From the NCBI GenBank assembly GCA_018340805.1, contig JACMZG010001870.1, positions 23,500,881 to 23,564,880 on the forward strand: 64,000 nt of DNA, given 5' to 3'. The DNA is from Microvelia longipes (taxonomy: Eukaryota > Arthropoda > Insecta > Hemiptera > Veliidae). Position numbers and translations under genes: made by a program. The notes beneath the pieces are model-generated. The model saw only the letters and a program-made list of their open reading frames with translations. It ran no database searches and was not told the DNA's origin. Shown piece by piece: positions 42,666 to 54,535 of the stretch (position 1 is its first letter; each line of letters opens with the position of its first letter).

Positions 42666-45600
42666 AATTATAATAATTTTATTTAGGGTTGATAAAGCCA
42701 CACTTCTGAATAAACCTTTTTCATTCAGATCTCATATGTGCTATCCTCTGCCACATTACTCCATCACATGCTTTTCTCATCTCCTGGTCCCACCTTAATC
42801 CTGGCCTTCCTCTACTTCTTTTTAACTCTCTAGGGTACCAATCAATCAAATCTTTTGTCCATCTATCATCTTTATTTCGAACCACATGTCCTGCCCAGCT
42901 CCATTTTCTTTCAGTGATTACTTTACCTATATCCTCAAGCCCTGTCTGTTCTCTGATCTTTGTATTTTTCACTTTATCTTTCCTTGTAATTTTCAGCATA
43001 GATCTCTCCATTCTTCTCTGATTGGTTCTTATTTTCTTTATAATCTTGCTATTTAGAGTCCAAGTCTGAGATCCGTATGTAATGACTGGTTCTACGCACA
43101 TATTATATAGTTTCTTTTTTGCTTGCATTTTCACATCTGACCTGAATAAGTGTCTGTATTTATTGAATGCATTCCAGCCCATTGCAATTCTTCTACTCAC
43201 CTTTTTTCCTGATCATTTACACTATCACTGCTTATCATAACACCTAAATAAATAAACTCATCTACTACTCCATATACTTTCCATTCCCTTTCCAATATCC
43301 TTTAATATCACTTGTCTGTTGCTTATATTGACCATCATCACTTTACTCTTACTTGCATTTATTTCCAACCCAATCTTTTCCATATTGTCTATCAGTTGTT
43401 TTAACATTCTTTTTGCCTCACTCATACTCTTAGCTATCAATACTAAATCGTCCACAAACTTCAAGTAAATTTAGCCATCTACCATTGATATTTATGCCGC
43501 AGCCTTCCCATTCTAACTCAATGCATGCTTTTTCTAATATTTTTATAAATGTTTGCAGAAGTAACGTCGCCCTGTTTTATGCCTCTTCTGAATTCTATAG
43601 TTCTTTTTTCTTGGTCTAATTTATTTCCATTTTCGAGTTGTCGTATATGTAATCTATTATTTTAGAGTAATCTCTTTCTACGCCTGATTGTTTAAATATA
43701 TCTTTTACGCAACTCTTAAATATCATATCGAAGGCTTTCCTGAAATCTATAAAAATTAAAATCAAGGGATACTTATAATCATTTGCACTTTTTATTAATT
43801 GTTTTAAGACGAATATATTGTCCAAAGTGGAGAAGTTCTTTCTGAAGCCTGTTTGAGAAGTAGATATATCGTGCTCCATTTTTGAGTCTATTCTCTTTGC
43901 TATAATACTCATAAAAATTTTGTATACTATAGATAGCAAACTTATTGGTCTATAATTTTCAATGTTATACCTGTCACCCTTCTTAAATAATAATAATAAT
44001 TGAGAAATTAACCAGTTTTTAGGAACTTTACCCTGTTTCAAGCATAAGTTACAGATATATTTAATTGCACTAACCATAGACTCTCCTCCTGCTTTGATCT
44101 CTTCAGCTGTTATTTCATCATTCCCACATGCTTTGCCTTTTTTAATTTTTAGTATCGCCCATTCTACTTCCTCTGTCATGATTTCAGGTACTCTCTCTTC
44201 TTTTTCATCTATTTTAAGGTTATATTTTATCTCCATTTCATTTTTATCATCATATAAATTTTTGTAGAAGTCGCTTATTACATCTATTATATCGGCCTTT
44301 TCACATTTCATATTCCCATCCTTATCTCTCATTCCAACTATTTTATTTTTACCTATCACCTGTGACCTCCAATATTTTTTAACACTGCCACCATTTTCAA
44401 CTACTTTTTCTAACTCTTTAATTTTCTTTTCATAGCTCCATTCTGTTATTTTCTTCCTTATCAGTTTAGAAATTTCGCTAAATTCTATTTTTTCTCTCCC
44501 CTCTCTTTTCATTTTTCGTCTTTTATGTAACAATTTAATTATTTCCTTAGGAAATTTTCTTTGTTGTCTTCTGCATTTTTAATTCTAGCTTTTCTCTTGC
44601 TGTTTGATTGCTTTTGTAAGTTTTTCTGTACTACTTTCTAAGTCAGACATTTCATTTAGATCTTTTATCTCTTTATCAAAGTTTTCTTTATATTTTTTCT
44701 CACATATTTCTTCATTTCTCTTTGATTTAAAGTTTCTCTTGTTTTTTCTAAATTTATTCCTTTTAATGTTCACGTTTATTTTTAGCGGTCTATGGTCGCT
44801 ACCTATGTTTATATCATCGCTTGCTTCAACATTGGTTATAATTGATTTTTTATTTATTATAGCAAAATCTATTTCATTTCTTGTATGTCCGTCGGGTGAA
44901 ACCCAAGTCCACTTTTTCTCTTTTGTTTTATTGAAAAAGGAGTTCATAATGAACATATTATTAGACTCCGTGAACTCTATGAGTTTCATCCCACGTTCAT
45001 TTACAGTGCCATAACCAAAGTCTCCTATTGTTTTAAAACCCTTTTCCTTCCCTATTTTTGAGTTAAGGTCTCCTATGATCATTGTATACTTACAGCGGCT
45101 TCATCTAAGGCTACCTGCAAAAGTCATAGAATGCGTCTATTTCTTCATCTGAGCATCTGAGGTAGGGGCGTATACTTGAAGGATTTGCAATCTTCCGCCT
45201 CCTTGAGCCTTGTTTAGTTTTAGTATGACTTTTGATATTCTATGTGTATATGATTTATGAGCAGATACATATTTGCCTTTTTTATTAATCAGAAAACCGG
45301 TTCCTCCATTATATCCATTGCCATTTATGTAGAATTCGACATCGTTGTTCAGATCTTTTAGCTCTTCTCTATCTCGTCTAATCTCGCTAAGCCCTATTAT
45401 GTCCCAATCTATATTTTCTGTCTCCGACAAAAGCTCTTTCAGTTTGCAGTCACTTCTTAGTGTTTGGCAGTTATAAGTGTATACAATAAAATTATATTAT
45501 GTTCTTAGTGTTCTAATTAATTTCTTTCTATTTATTATGTTTTCTTTTCTATTTACTAATTGCTATTTCCGCCGATTTGTACCTCTGCCACTTCTTGATT

Positions 45601-46470
45601 AGAGGCTTCAGCTTTTTCATAATTACCCACGTTTTTGTCATCGCTTTTGATTGATGTTCTATTGGTTTCATCTCTTTTATCAGAAGTTTTCTTTGCTCTA
45701 CTTTGCTTTCGTTTTCTCTTGCGTTTAGAAATTTTTTTATGCTTCCTTGCAGAGAGTTGTTTGTGTTTTTGCCGGTTTTTGGTTTTTATTTTTGTTCTCT
45801 TTTCTTTTTCTGTTATTGGCGACTTATCTAGAGGTCTTTTTGGTCGATCCTTGTTATACTTATCTTTTCCATTGTTTTTAAAATCTTTTACTATTAATTT
45901 ATCGTAGTTTATTACAGCGTATTTGTTATTTTCGCGCGCTTTAAGCATTTTCGGGATTAAATCTCTTCTTTTTTCTCTTACGTGTTCAACTTAGTCTTCA
46001 ACTATTTTATATCTCCATCTAAATCTCTAACTAGATTTTTGTTATTTACGACAAGCATTTTCTTTTTTAATGATAAAAACATCACTCGAACAGGGTTGGT
46101 AGCACTGCTTCCTTCCGACATGCCAAGTCTTTCTATATAGTCTATATCGATTCTTCTATATCTAACTTCATGACGTGTTTAAAGATATTTAAGATAGTAA
46201 GTTCCAAATCCTTTTCCTCTACGTCTCCCAACCATGCATAATAATATTCTTTCTAAAAACCATTTTTTCCAGATAACCAATTCTTTTGTCATGCTCATCC
46301 ATTCTTTTCTTTTCTCTTTCCATTATTTCTTCTAGATCCGTTTTTATATTGCCTCTAAGTTCTGTGAACATGACCCGCGTTTCATTTTGAAATGATTCTC
46401 TTAAATCGTGCAACGCGTTATTTAAATTTTCATCGCTCATTTTTGTATGTTACTATATATATCGCTCTCT
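42666..46470 (-). mobile_element. RTE-like LINE with ORF1 and ORF2, pseudogenic
   Basis: Read on the minus strand. ORF1 begins at 46440 (MSDENLNNALHDLRESFQNE, heptad-like coiled coil, then NIIMHGWE) and ends at 45556 with a Lys/Arg-rich tail; it has stops and shifts between 46219 and 45948. ORF2 endonuclease: YNCQTLRSDCKLKELL, DWDIIGLSEIRR (about 45415), a frame change, GDLNSKIG (about 45070), TWVSPDGHTRNEIDF, SDHRPLKI (about 44790). The RT: LLLLFKKGDRYNIENYRPIS, TGFRKNFSTLDNIFVLKQL, LIFIDFRKAFD (about 43740), RGIKQGD, FVDDLVLIA (about 43455). The C-terminal domain has WSWAGHVVR and RSRGRPGLRWDQEMR, ending at 42721. Upstream phrases fit the RTE/Proto2-type insect families; I am not certain of the clade. 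At least four frame breaks. Confidence 0.85.
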
Positions 46471-47239
46471 ATATTATATAGTAAATAATGTATGACTTAT
46501 ACTTACTTTATTTTCTAAATCTTAATTTTATAAATTCGTTAGTAGTATTGATGAAAAATAATTGTTAGAATATTTGTTTTATATAGTTAGTAATTTAACT
46601 CAATTGTTTTTATTATGAGGGACAATATTAAATTATTTTAATTAATTAGTTAGTTGATATGTATAGAAGTGATAATTACACTATAGCAGAGGTCTTCTGA
46701 ATTTCCTATGCGCAGAGATCCACTGCGCACTAAATGAAAACAATAACTTCCCCTCTACTGAACTTTTCTACCAATTTCTTAATTTTTATACAACACGTGT
46801 TTTTATCGTTATTTTTCAAGTTCGATTATTCAAAAACAGTTCGTTAAAAAATTTTGAAATTTTTCTTACTTGTCGCACTCTATTTTAATGAATCAAAAAT
46901 TTTGTTATCATATCTCTATAAAAACTCATTACTTTCAATAAATATTTGCGCATCCGATGTTACACTAACCACTTCTTGATTGCAACTACTCTGAATTTAA
47001 TATAAAGGTTAAATTTGGTGTTGGTAAACTATTATTGAATGATGCTGAGCCAATAAATTAAAACTCAAAGATAACGGCAGAGTGGACTTACTACATCACA
47101 CCCTAAAAGAAAGTACGTAATGAAAATTCCATATCAAATCAACAAAGGTGACCCATGATATCTCCCATTTTTAGAAAATTTGGCTGGCAGGTAGGTACTT
47201 TAGAAAAAAAAAAAAAAAAACAGATTTTTGCTCAATCAT
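46471..47239. other. Unannotated AT-rich stretch
   Basis: Contains a poly-A run at 47203-47220. No gene or known repeat. Confidence 0.4.
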
Positions 47240-47345
47240 TGCCGTGGCAATGTGTTGAATTTTTTGACTACAAAAATGACCGTAAATACATTTTTGCTTA
47301 AGGTAAAATTTGTATCTTGTTGGCATTTGAAAGTTTAACCTTTTT
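47240..47345 (-). repeat. Dispersed repeat, copy 2 of 3
   Basis: On the minus strand it reads AACAAGATACAAATTTTACC, TTAAGCAAAAATG and CATTTTTGTAGTCAAAAAAT. It matches 17240-17345 and 52195-52330. Confidence 0.45.
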
Positions 47346-47880
47346 GCCTTAAATGGATTTCCACTTTTAGACAAATAGTTGGATAATTACAAGCAATTCA
47401 GTCTTGACTCAGGTCGTTTAAGATACACACATCTATTTTTGCTCTGATTTGGATCTGTTTTTTTAGTAGAAATATTGCGTTTTTTATTATGATGTACTGT
47501 TTTGTTCAGTGTTTATTTATTGCATGAAAATATTTCTTAAAAGGTAGTTATAAAGTGCCTTTTTGCTTAAAAAGAGGATTTGAATTGAACTTTAAATCAT
47601 TTAAACTGCAATAGCTAAAGTCTAATTTTAATTTAATAAATTCATTAATCTTGTTTTTACTAGATTGTTTATTATTTTTTACAACTAGTTTGACAAGGCC
47701 ATTGCCCATTCTTAATTATAGTTATTTATCACATCAAAATAAATATTATTGTTTTCAAGAAATATATAAAAGATTTAAATAAGATATTTTTAAGTTTTAA
47801 ATTCACATTTTCAACAGTGGAGAAAAACATTTTCTGATCTCAAAATAAATAAAACATCTACAATAAAAGAAAAATAAAAA
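47346..47880. other. Unannotated AT-rich stretch
   Basis: No gene or repeat recognised. Confidence 0.4.
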
Positions 47881-48115
47881 TGAGTGTACAAATCTGTCTT
47901 AGCTGTTCAGAGAATATTAAGAAGAGGATGAGACAATAACTTGTTCAGCTTGTTCAGGTATTTTTCATAGAGTTTGCGCCCATTTAAAAAATGTAAGGAG
48001 CACTAAGAAAAAAGATCCAAAAATAGAATACTGGAAATGTGATCAGTGTAAGAATATAAATCCTACTCCTTCAGCACCCTTAGAAGAAAAAATCAAAATT
48101 TTTTTAAATTTTTGA
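47881..48115 (+). pseudogene. PHD-finger-like scrap, probable LINE ORF1
   Basis: ATG at 47881 opens MSVQICLSCSENIKK. After a stop/shift at about 47937 the second frame gives CSACSGIFHRVCAHLKNV and YWKCDQCKN. The spacing C-x2-C ... C-x2-C ... H-x2-C ... C-x2-C fits a PHD-type zinc finger. PHD fingers occur in ORF1 proteins of CR1/Jockey-type LINEs, so this is probably retrotransposon debris and not a host gene. Confidence 0.55.
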
Positions 48116-48980
48116 ACAGTTTCAAGGTTTAAAGAGAGAACCCAAACATGTAACTTTTTCTTGAACCTATTATGAGAGTTTGGTTTTAGTATACTAGGGG
48201 GAACTTGGTTATAAACATTGACACCTCAATGTAAAATAGATTTGAAGGTTAGATGTATGTCTAACTTTTTTATTTAGTAAACTAAACATAAATCTTTAGA
48301 TAGCAATGGTTGAATTGAGAGAAATGTAAAATATTATTTTTAATAAATTTAACAGTTTCTTTGATAAAAAGATGGTCTAATGTAAGTAATTTTGATTCTT
48401 TAAATAGTTCCTCACTTTTTTGATTTTTTTTAAACATTTCTTTCAAAAACCAATCATCAAAAAAGCCAACCTTGGTGGTCAAACAAATGCAGGGAGGTAG
48501 AAGACCGGAAGAAAGCAGCATAGAAAAAGTTTTATCGACAGGGGACCTTAGCTGCCTTAAATGAATACACAGTATTATCTGCTGAATGCAAACTATTAAT
48601 AAAATCAGAAAAAACAAGGCATGGAATGAGCTCTGTAATAAGCTATCCTTTAATTCGAGAACATCATAGTGTGGAACATATTAAAAGCCAAGGGAAATTC
48701 ATCCCCCCTTTCAGCAGATAAATTTGAGGACTTTCTCACAAGCATCACGCCTGATAGGATGACAGCCTGTCGATTATCAGGATAACGAAAGATGATAAAA
48801 TACATATTCAATAACCATTTATGAGGTTCTGATTGCATTGGAGACAACACAAGAGACTTCACCTTATGAATTTTACAAAAACTTGCCTCACAGCGGCCTA
48901 GGATTCCTTGTATATATATATAATTAAATACAAATTTCTGGTAAAATACCGCAAAAATGAAAGCATATAGAAATTGTTCC
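48116..48980. other. Unannotated, possible LINE debris
   Basis: Minus-strand frames 48282-48617 and 48650-48982 are open for over 100 codons each. On the minus strand LLTLDHLFIKETVKFIKNN resembles a LINE C-terminus. The second frame (RKSSNLSAERGDEFPLAF) is not recognised. Neither is a supportable host gene. Confidence 0.3.
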
Positions 48981-50072
48981 AATACCAGAGAAGGACAAGG
49001 CTAGCTACAGACCTATAGTCCTCTTATCGTGTGCCACCAAGCTTTTACACGCAATTTTAAAATTGAGGCTAGAAAAATTTATATACACCAATAAAATTCT
49101 ACCTGAATCACAAACTGGTTTCAGAAGAGGTAAAAGCACCTAGAATAGTTTACTAAATCTACTATTAAACGTTAGAAATAGCATGTTGGAGGATAAATAC
49201 ACACAAGGTGTATTTATTGATATCAAAGGAGCTTACGACTCAGTGGTTATCTCAAAACTTGCAGCTCAAACTTCCAAGAATTCAGGTATATATGTAATTT
49301 TCTGTTTACTAAATTTACTATCTAGGAAGCTACAAAAAAGAAAGTAGGCTTGGCTTGTGCCAGGGTGACCCAATTAGTTCCGTGGCCTTCAACTTGTACA
49401 CTTGCAAGATAGCAACTCCGTATAAGCATTTTGCCGAAACCACTCAGTGTTGTGATGATTTTTCAATCCAGGTTATGGAAAGTAGTCCGCTAGAGGCTAA
49501 ATGGGCTTTAACTACGCTCTTAAAATATTCAAAGCGAAACAGCAGAGTTAAACCTGCACCTCCATCTCCAAAACAGTTATAATGGATTTAGCAATCGAAT
49601 GAGTATTAATGAAAAAATAAATCAATATTTAGAAGTCGACAACCACCTGATACAATAGTCTCCACGCACAGATTTTTAGGCCTCATCATAAACGATAGGT
49701 TAAGAATGGACTCTCACCTCGAATATATATTACTCAAGTAACCCAAAAAGAGCTTGGTGTACTTTAATAAATAGAATTTTAGCAGGACATGGTTATACAG
49801 CTAAGTTTAGATGCATTACGGGTATTACGCAAAATCCTCTTTGCGATAAGTGCACTAAAAGAGAAATTCAGGATATGCAGCATATACTCTCTCACTGCAC
49901 TGTAAATAGTCTAGCCAGAAAGGAAATTAATGAAAAATATAATTTTCAATTGCAAAAAGTTGCAGTTGTTCCCCAATTGTCCAACAATTCTGCCCCTGCT
50001 GAGGCAATAAGAAGAAATTTCAACGTATCCTTCTTGGATCTAATAGACCTATTTAAGGATTTCCTAGTATGA
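48981..50072 (+). mobile_element. I-group LINE remnant (RT and C-terminal domain)
   Basis: RT pieces in order: VPIPEKDKASYRPIVLLS (from about 48982), LPESQTGFRRGKS, GVFIDIKGAYDSVVISKL, CQGDPISSVAFNLYT (49358), and CCDDFSIQV in place of YADD. The C-terminal part (49770-50069) reads GHGYTAKFRCITGITQNPLC with DKCTKREIQDMQHILSHC, the Cys/His region typical of the I/LOA/Ingi/R1 groups. Stops at 49143, 49350 and around 49580-49740 show it is dead. Confidence 0.75.
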
Positions 50073-50349
50073 TAATTATACTATTAAATTTATTTTTTTC
50101 AATAAATCTCCTGTTTTGCTCTCCTGATTTTGGCACATTACCAGCCTATATTGGCATAAACCATCTTATATAGCCAGTCTGATATTCTATCTAATATCTT
50201 CTATAGTCTCCAAGAAAACAAAAATTAAACCCTTGCTCTCTTTTCAGTGATTCAGCATTTTAATTGCCCTTGAAAAGTATGTATAAATTAGCATTTGACA
50301 AAAGTAATTATTCATACTTCATGCATTTGAAGATTATCTCAGAGCAGTA
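50073..50349. other. Unannotated linker
   Basis: AT-rich DNA between two retroelement fragments; includes AATAAATCTCC near 50101. Nothing else seen. Confidence 0.4.
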
Positions 50350-51736
50350 AATAGTTCAGCACGGGTGTTTGTTTTTATAAGACTATGCAAAGCAAAAGTC
50401 AGGACCCAAAATAGAATTTGTAGCAAAGAAATAACCCTCGAGGAGTTTGAAAGGTCAGAAAAATTACTGCTGAAGCAGGCTCAATGCAAATGCTTCTGTG
50501 ATGAAATAATACGTTTTCAAACTGGTAAGGATATAAAACCATCAAGTAAATTGTTTAAGTTGAATCCCTTTTCTGGACAATGATGGACTTTTACGATTAA
50601 AAAATCGTTTAAAAATACGATTTGAAAATGCTGAAAACTTTCTTCCTGAACACATTAGAAAACCTTTTATACTCGATGGAAAGCATCGGTTCACAAAGTT
50701 ACTGATCAGGCATTATCACCGAAAAAATCATCACCAAGGAAAGGAACATATTCTCAACGAGTTGTGCTTAAACTTTTGGATTATAAGTGGACGTAATGTA
50801 ATGCTGTGCGAAATTGTCAGCGATCGTGTATTTTCTGTAAGTGTAAAATGCTAAATGTGAAGATCAAATTGAGGGAACTTGCCTACCTATAGACTTACTC
50901 CTCAAGCCCGGGCATTCATAGTGACAGGAATAGACTATTTTGGGCCGATGAATGTCAAAATAGGTCGAAGGCGGGAAAAAACGCTATGGAGCACTGTTTT
51001 CTTGCTTAACTACAAGAGCGGTTCACCTTGAACTTGCTGCAAATCTCACAACAGATTCTTGCATAATGGCCATTCGTAGGTTCATCTGTCGAAGAGGTTA
51101 TCCTAGACAACTGTGCTCGGATAATGGCACAAACTTACGTGGAGCAGAGAAGGAGATGAAATTGGCCTTAAATGATTTGGATCAGAATTAAATTCATCAA
51201 TTCTGCACTGTGAGACACATCCAATGGTCATTTAATAACTGCACCTCATATGGGTGGAGTTTGGGAGCGAATGCTAAGGTCTGTGAAAGTAGCTTTAAGG
51301 GCAATTTTAAATGAGCAGTGTCCAAAAGAAGAAGTTTTTTGCTTGAAGCTGAATATTCCGTTAACAGCCACCCTCTTACTTATGTATCTTCTGACCATCA
51401 AGACTATGAAAGCTTAACACCTAACCACTTTCTCATTGGCAATGAATGTCAGGTAGTTGCCCCAGGAGTTTTCTCTGGAGATGATCTACACCACCGTAAA
51501 ATGTGGAGAGTCGCTCAATACTTTTCTGACTTATTTTGGAGGAGATGGGTGAAAGATTATTTACCTACTCTAGTCAGTAGAAACAAATGGCACAAGTCAA
51601 AGAAAGATCTTGACAGATAATAAGGTCAGAGTAGTAGATATCAGGACTGCCACCGGAGAGCTGAAGAGACCTATCCACAAAATAATTCTGCTACTTTACC
51701 CAAAGAAAAGCAGGATCAATTAGGAGGGCGGGAAGA
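50350..51736 (+). mobile_element. BEL/Pao integrase-region fragment
   Basis: In order: EITLEEFERSEKLLLKQAQ with SSKLFKLNPF (the linker before integrase); KPFILDGKHRFTKLLIRHYH and RKNHHQGKEHILNE (His pair of the HHCC zinc finger); a degenerate C..C; TGIDYFGPMNVKIG (first catalytic Asp, about 50927); CSDNGTNLRGAEKEM (second Asp, about 51117); [14 protein letters not shown] (Glu, about 51255); [13 protein letters not shown] and [11 protein letters not shown]; then the C-terminal WRVAQYFSDLFWRRWVKDYL. Seven or more frameshifts and stops are present. Gag, protease and RT are absent, and so is a 5' LTR. Confidence 0.85.
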
Positions 51737-52018
51737 TGTTATGGTCATTTTTGATAGAAAATGTCAGATTTGTTTAGATTTGTTTATATTGTCAATGTTT
51801 TGTTGAAAAAGGGTTTTGTCCGTTTTTCGTTCTTACTTACTAGTTAATTTAGTAGAATAGAATAGTATTTAAGTGTGTTGCTGGCACATAAATGGTTCAT
51901 TTATTTATTTATATCTAAACCTAAAATAGTTCCAAATAAATGTATGTAGTATAATAAATCAAAATAAAAAGTAAGCATCTCCAGCTTCAAGCATTCTGCT
52001 TATTGGAGGTGTAGCACA
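51737..52018 (+). repeat. Probable 3' LTR of the BEL/Pao fragment
   Basis: A purine tract GGAGGGCGGGAAGA directly precedes TGTTATGG at 51737, as at the polypurine tract/LTR junction of BEL elements. A plausible CA end is at 52018 (GGTGTAGCACA). With no second LTR in the window the boundaries are tentative. Confidence 0.5.
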
Positions 52019-52160
52019 TATAAAGCATATTTTTTAAGTATAAGAATATTTATAATTTAAAAATATATAATTTATTAACCACTGGTAATAACCATTTTTG
52101 TAAATTTAAAGTGTGTATTTTTTGGCAAATAAAGTTATATTATTATTATTATATTGTAAT
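52019..52160 (+). repeat. LINE-type 3' tail
   Basis: GGCAAATAAAGTTATATTAT followed by (ATT)n at 52122-52152 looks like a polyadenylation signal and tail of a non-LTR element whose body is not recognised. Confidence 0.35.
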
Positions 52161-52194
52161 TAAAACTCATTAATCTAACAATAAGAATCCAATT

Positions 52195-52330
52195 GAAATC
52201 ACCAAGTTTAAGCTTAAAAAAGACAAGATACAAATTCTTGATACAGCCATTTTTGTAGTCAAAGAAATGTTGAAAAATAGCAAATTTTGGAAAATTCAAC
52301 ATGTTACTGTGGCAATATGGCTGCACTGAA
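52195..52330 (+). repeat. Dispersed repeat, copy 3 of 3
   Basis: ACCAAGTTTAAGCTTAAAAA, AGACAAGATACAAATTCTT, CATTTTTGTAGTCAAAGAAA and TGTTACTGTGGCAATATGGC match 47240-47345 (-) and, in its first part, 17240-17345. Confidence 0.5.
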
Positions 52331-53144
52331 AGAGCCAACATCTGGATTTTTTCTTCTCTCTATAGTGCAAAACTATATTAAAATTGATGACATCGAGTCC
52401 TAAATGTCCTTTATTGTGTTAGTTCATATGGAATAAACCATTAATATTAATATTTGTATTTACTAAAGATACAATCTTACTCAGTACAACTCTGGGCTTC
52501 TGGGAAGCAGGCCAGGGTGGAGACAAGCTGAGGAGTGTAGGCCAGACTGGAATGTTTGGGCAAGGAATTTCAGGAGGGAAGATTCTCCTAGAGGTTAAAC
52601 CTTGTTCACACATCCTGCCCTAATCTATGCACAAAAAGGAATTATTATGTGGATACTATACCTACCTCCCCTTTTACTTGTGATACCACCCAGGCTGAAT
52701 CAAACTGAGACATTCCTGCAGAAACCAACCCTGTCTATTACTTTTAATTACATTAAATTATTTTTTTGTCTAAAACATGTATTCCAGGAGTTAGCTGAGG
52801 GGCTTAATGTACAATGTGGGATATAAGGATAGACATTATTATGAGAATATCTGTGATATTAATAGATGGAAGAAGAATTATACCTGAGGCTTGTTGGCTC
52901 AAATGAATTCTCTGTTTAAACTGTAACACCATTTGCTCTTAAAGTTCAACAGCTGAAAGGTAAATATATTTAATAATTATAATATCAACAGTGTGAGTCC
53001 ACAAACATTTATTTTTATAAAGACAGAGCCAGCTTTCAGCTTACACCATCTACAGTGCCTGTTAACAATTTACATAAACTTAACCAAAACTACTATTAAA
53101 AGGAAGGAAATAGTAAAAAAACTAAAATAAAACGTGTGTAGAAG
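52331..53144. other. Unannotated stretch
   Basis: GC is slightly higher at 52480-52620. Short open frames on both strands (52419-52613, 52602-52826) lack known domains. No gene supported. Confidence 0.35.
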
Positions 53145-53345
53145 TATTAAATTAAAATAAATCAAATCATGCAAGGTCGAAAAAATACAGGGGATTTGGT
53201 TGATATTAGACTGAAGGATGTTTTTCAGATTGTTTTGGATACAGTAAAGTAGACATTGGTTAATATTGGACTGAAAGTTGTTTTTCAAACTGTATAGGAT
53301 ACAATAAAGTAGATAGTCGTTGATATCGGACTGAAGGTTGTTTTT
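53145..53345. repeat. Tandem repeat, about 64-bp unit, 2.5 copies
   Basis: GTTGATATTAGACTGAAGGA, GTTAATATTGGACTGAAAGT and GTTGATATCGGACTGAAGGT mark three successive units, each followed by TGTTTTTCA and GGATACA..TAAAGTAGA. Confidence 0.75.
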
Positions 53346-53929
53346 TTATGTAAAAACCTTTATATGAAGCAGGTATAAAACAAATATTAGTATCAGTATG
53401 TAGCTTATGATTTTGTAATTTTTTAAAAGGCATTTAACTCTCATGGTCCTTGATTAAAAAAAGCTGAAGATCTAGATATTTTTTCTTGGAGTTCTTTTTT
53501 TGGAAGTTGGCTTTTTTCTGATTAGTTATCAATAAGCAGATAATTTTAAATATTTAAAGTTAAAAACTTTAAGTCTAGGATAGACTTAAATTATATTATA
53601 ATAATATATTTATTAAGAATATTTTTGTTAAATAATATTCTTAAATATGAAAGTGAAATTTATTTAAATGACAACACTGTCCAGTATTTACCAATAAATG
53701 TTTCTATTGACTACAATTACTTTCTATTTTTTAATAATTCCCACATTTATTAAATATAAAATTTAATTTGATGCAAAAATTAAATATTTTATCAAAAATA
53801 TTGGTAAAATTTACACAATGTACCAAAAAATTGCAAAACCTGTCATTGTATTTTTTTATACTGTACGCAACCAAATCGGGGTTTTGGGAGTCTGTAGCAT
53901 GATAACTAAAGGTTTTAAATAAAAAAGGT
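53346..53929. other. Unannotated AT-rich stretch
   Basis: No gene or repeat recognised. Confidence 0.4.
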
Positions 53930-54535
53930 TCATAAATAATATTTTAAAAGGATATGTCCTGTAGATCGAAAATATACAAAAATTTGTTCCAATCGGCCTC
54001 ATGAAGTGGAGAAAAATTGGTTTGGAAATGGCTGTTTTGACGACTTAAAATTCTTCCTTCACTTTTAAGTTGATGCACCTACAGCTTAAACTACTAAACA
54101 GATTTTGATGTATGAGGACTTTTAGGATTAATCTTATGCCAGTGTGCATTCCTATCTAATAAAATCGCAAATTCGACATTCATATGTTTTGATTTATCTC
54201 CACCAACAACCTCTGAATTGTATAAACCTCATACAATTTACAGAAAGAGATCACTTAGCTTTAATCACTTATCACTTAATTGCAAGAAAACTTATATCAC
54301 ACTGCTGGCTCATCGCCAAGGGGAAGAAGCTGATGGTTGTTTCTCAATTTAAATGAGGTCCTTCAATATTTGCTAACTAACAACTTCACTTTGAAACAAC
54401 GAATGACTGACCGCTCCAATCAAAACCAACGTGACTTGTGGGACAGAAAAGTTTATCTCACAACTTTTTTGGACCAAAAACTTGGCGAGTTTTTTTTACC
54501 ATGTAAGTGATTTTTGGTTAGACAATTGCTTTAAG
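53930..54535. mobile_element. Second copy of foldback-like repeat family
   Basis: 53930-54170 matches 3655-3892 (GTTGATGCACCTACAGC, ATGTATGAGGACTTTTAGGA, GTGCATTCCTATCTAATAAA). 54378-54520 matches 6187-6338 (CAACTTCACTTTGAAAC, GACTTGTGGGACA, TTTTTTGGACCAAAAACTTG). The two segments are only about 210 bp apart, so this is a short, internally deleted member that lacks a LINE. Confidence 0.65.

Noticed and set aside
44604..45014. Hydrophobic 136-codon plus-strand frame that looks like a membrane protein
   Set aside because: It is antisense to the endonuclease part of the minus-strand LINE; the same applies to 45635-45907.
48650..48982. 110-codon minus-strand frame (RKSSNLSAERGDEFPLAF)
   Set aside because: I considered a host enzyme pseudogene but could match no family. 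Surroundings are LINE debris.
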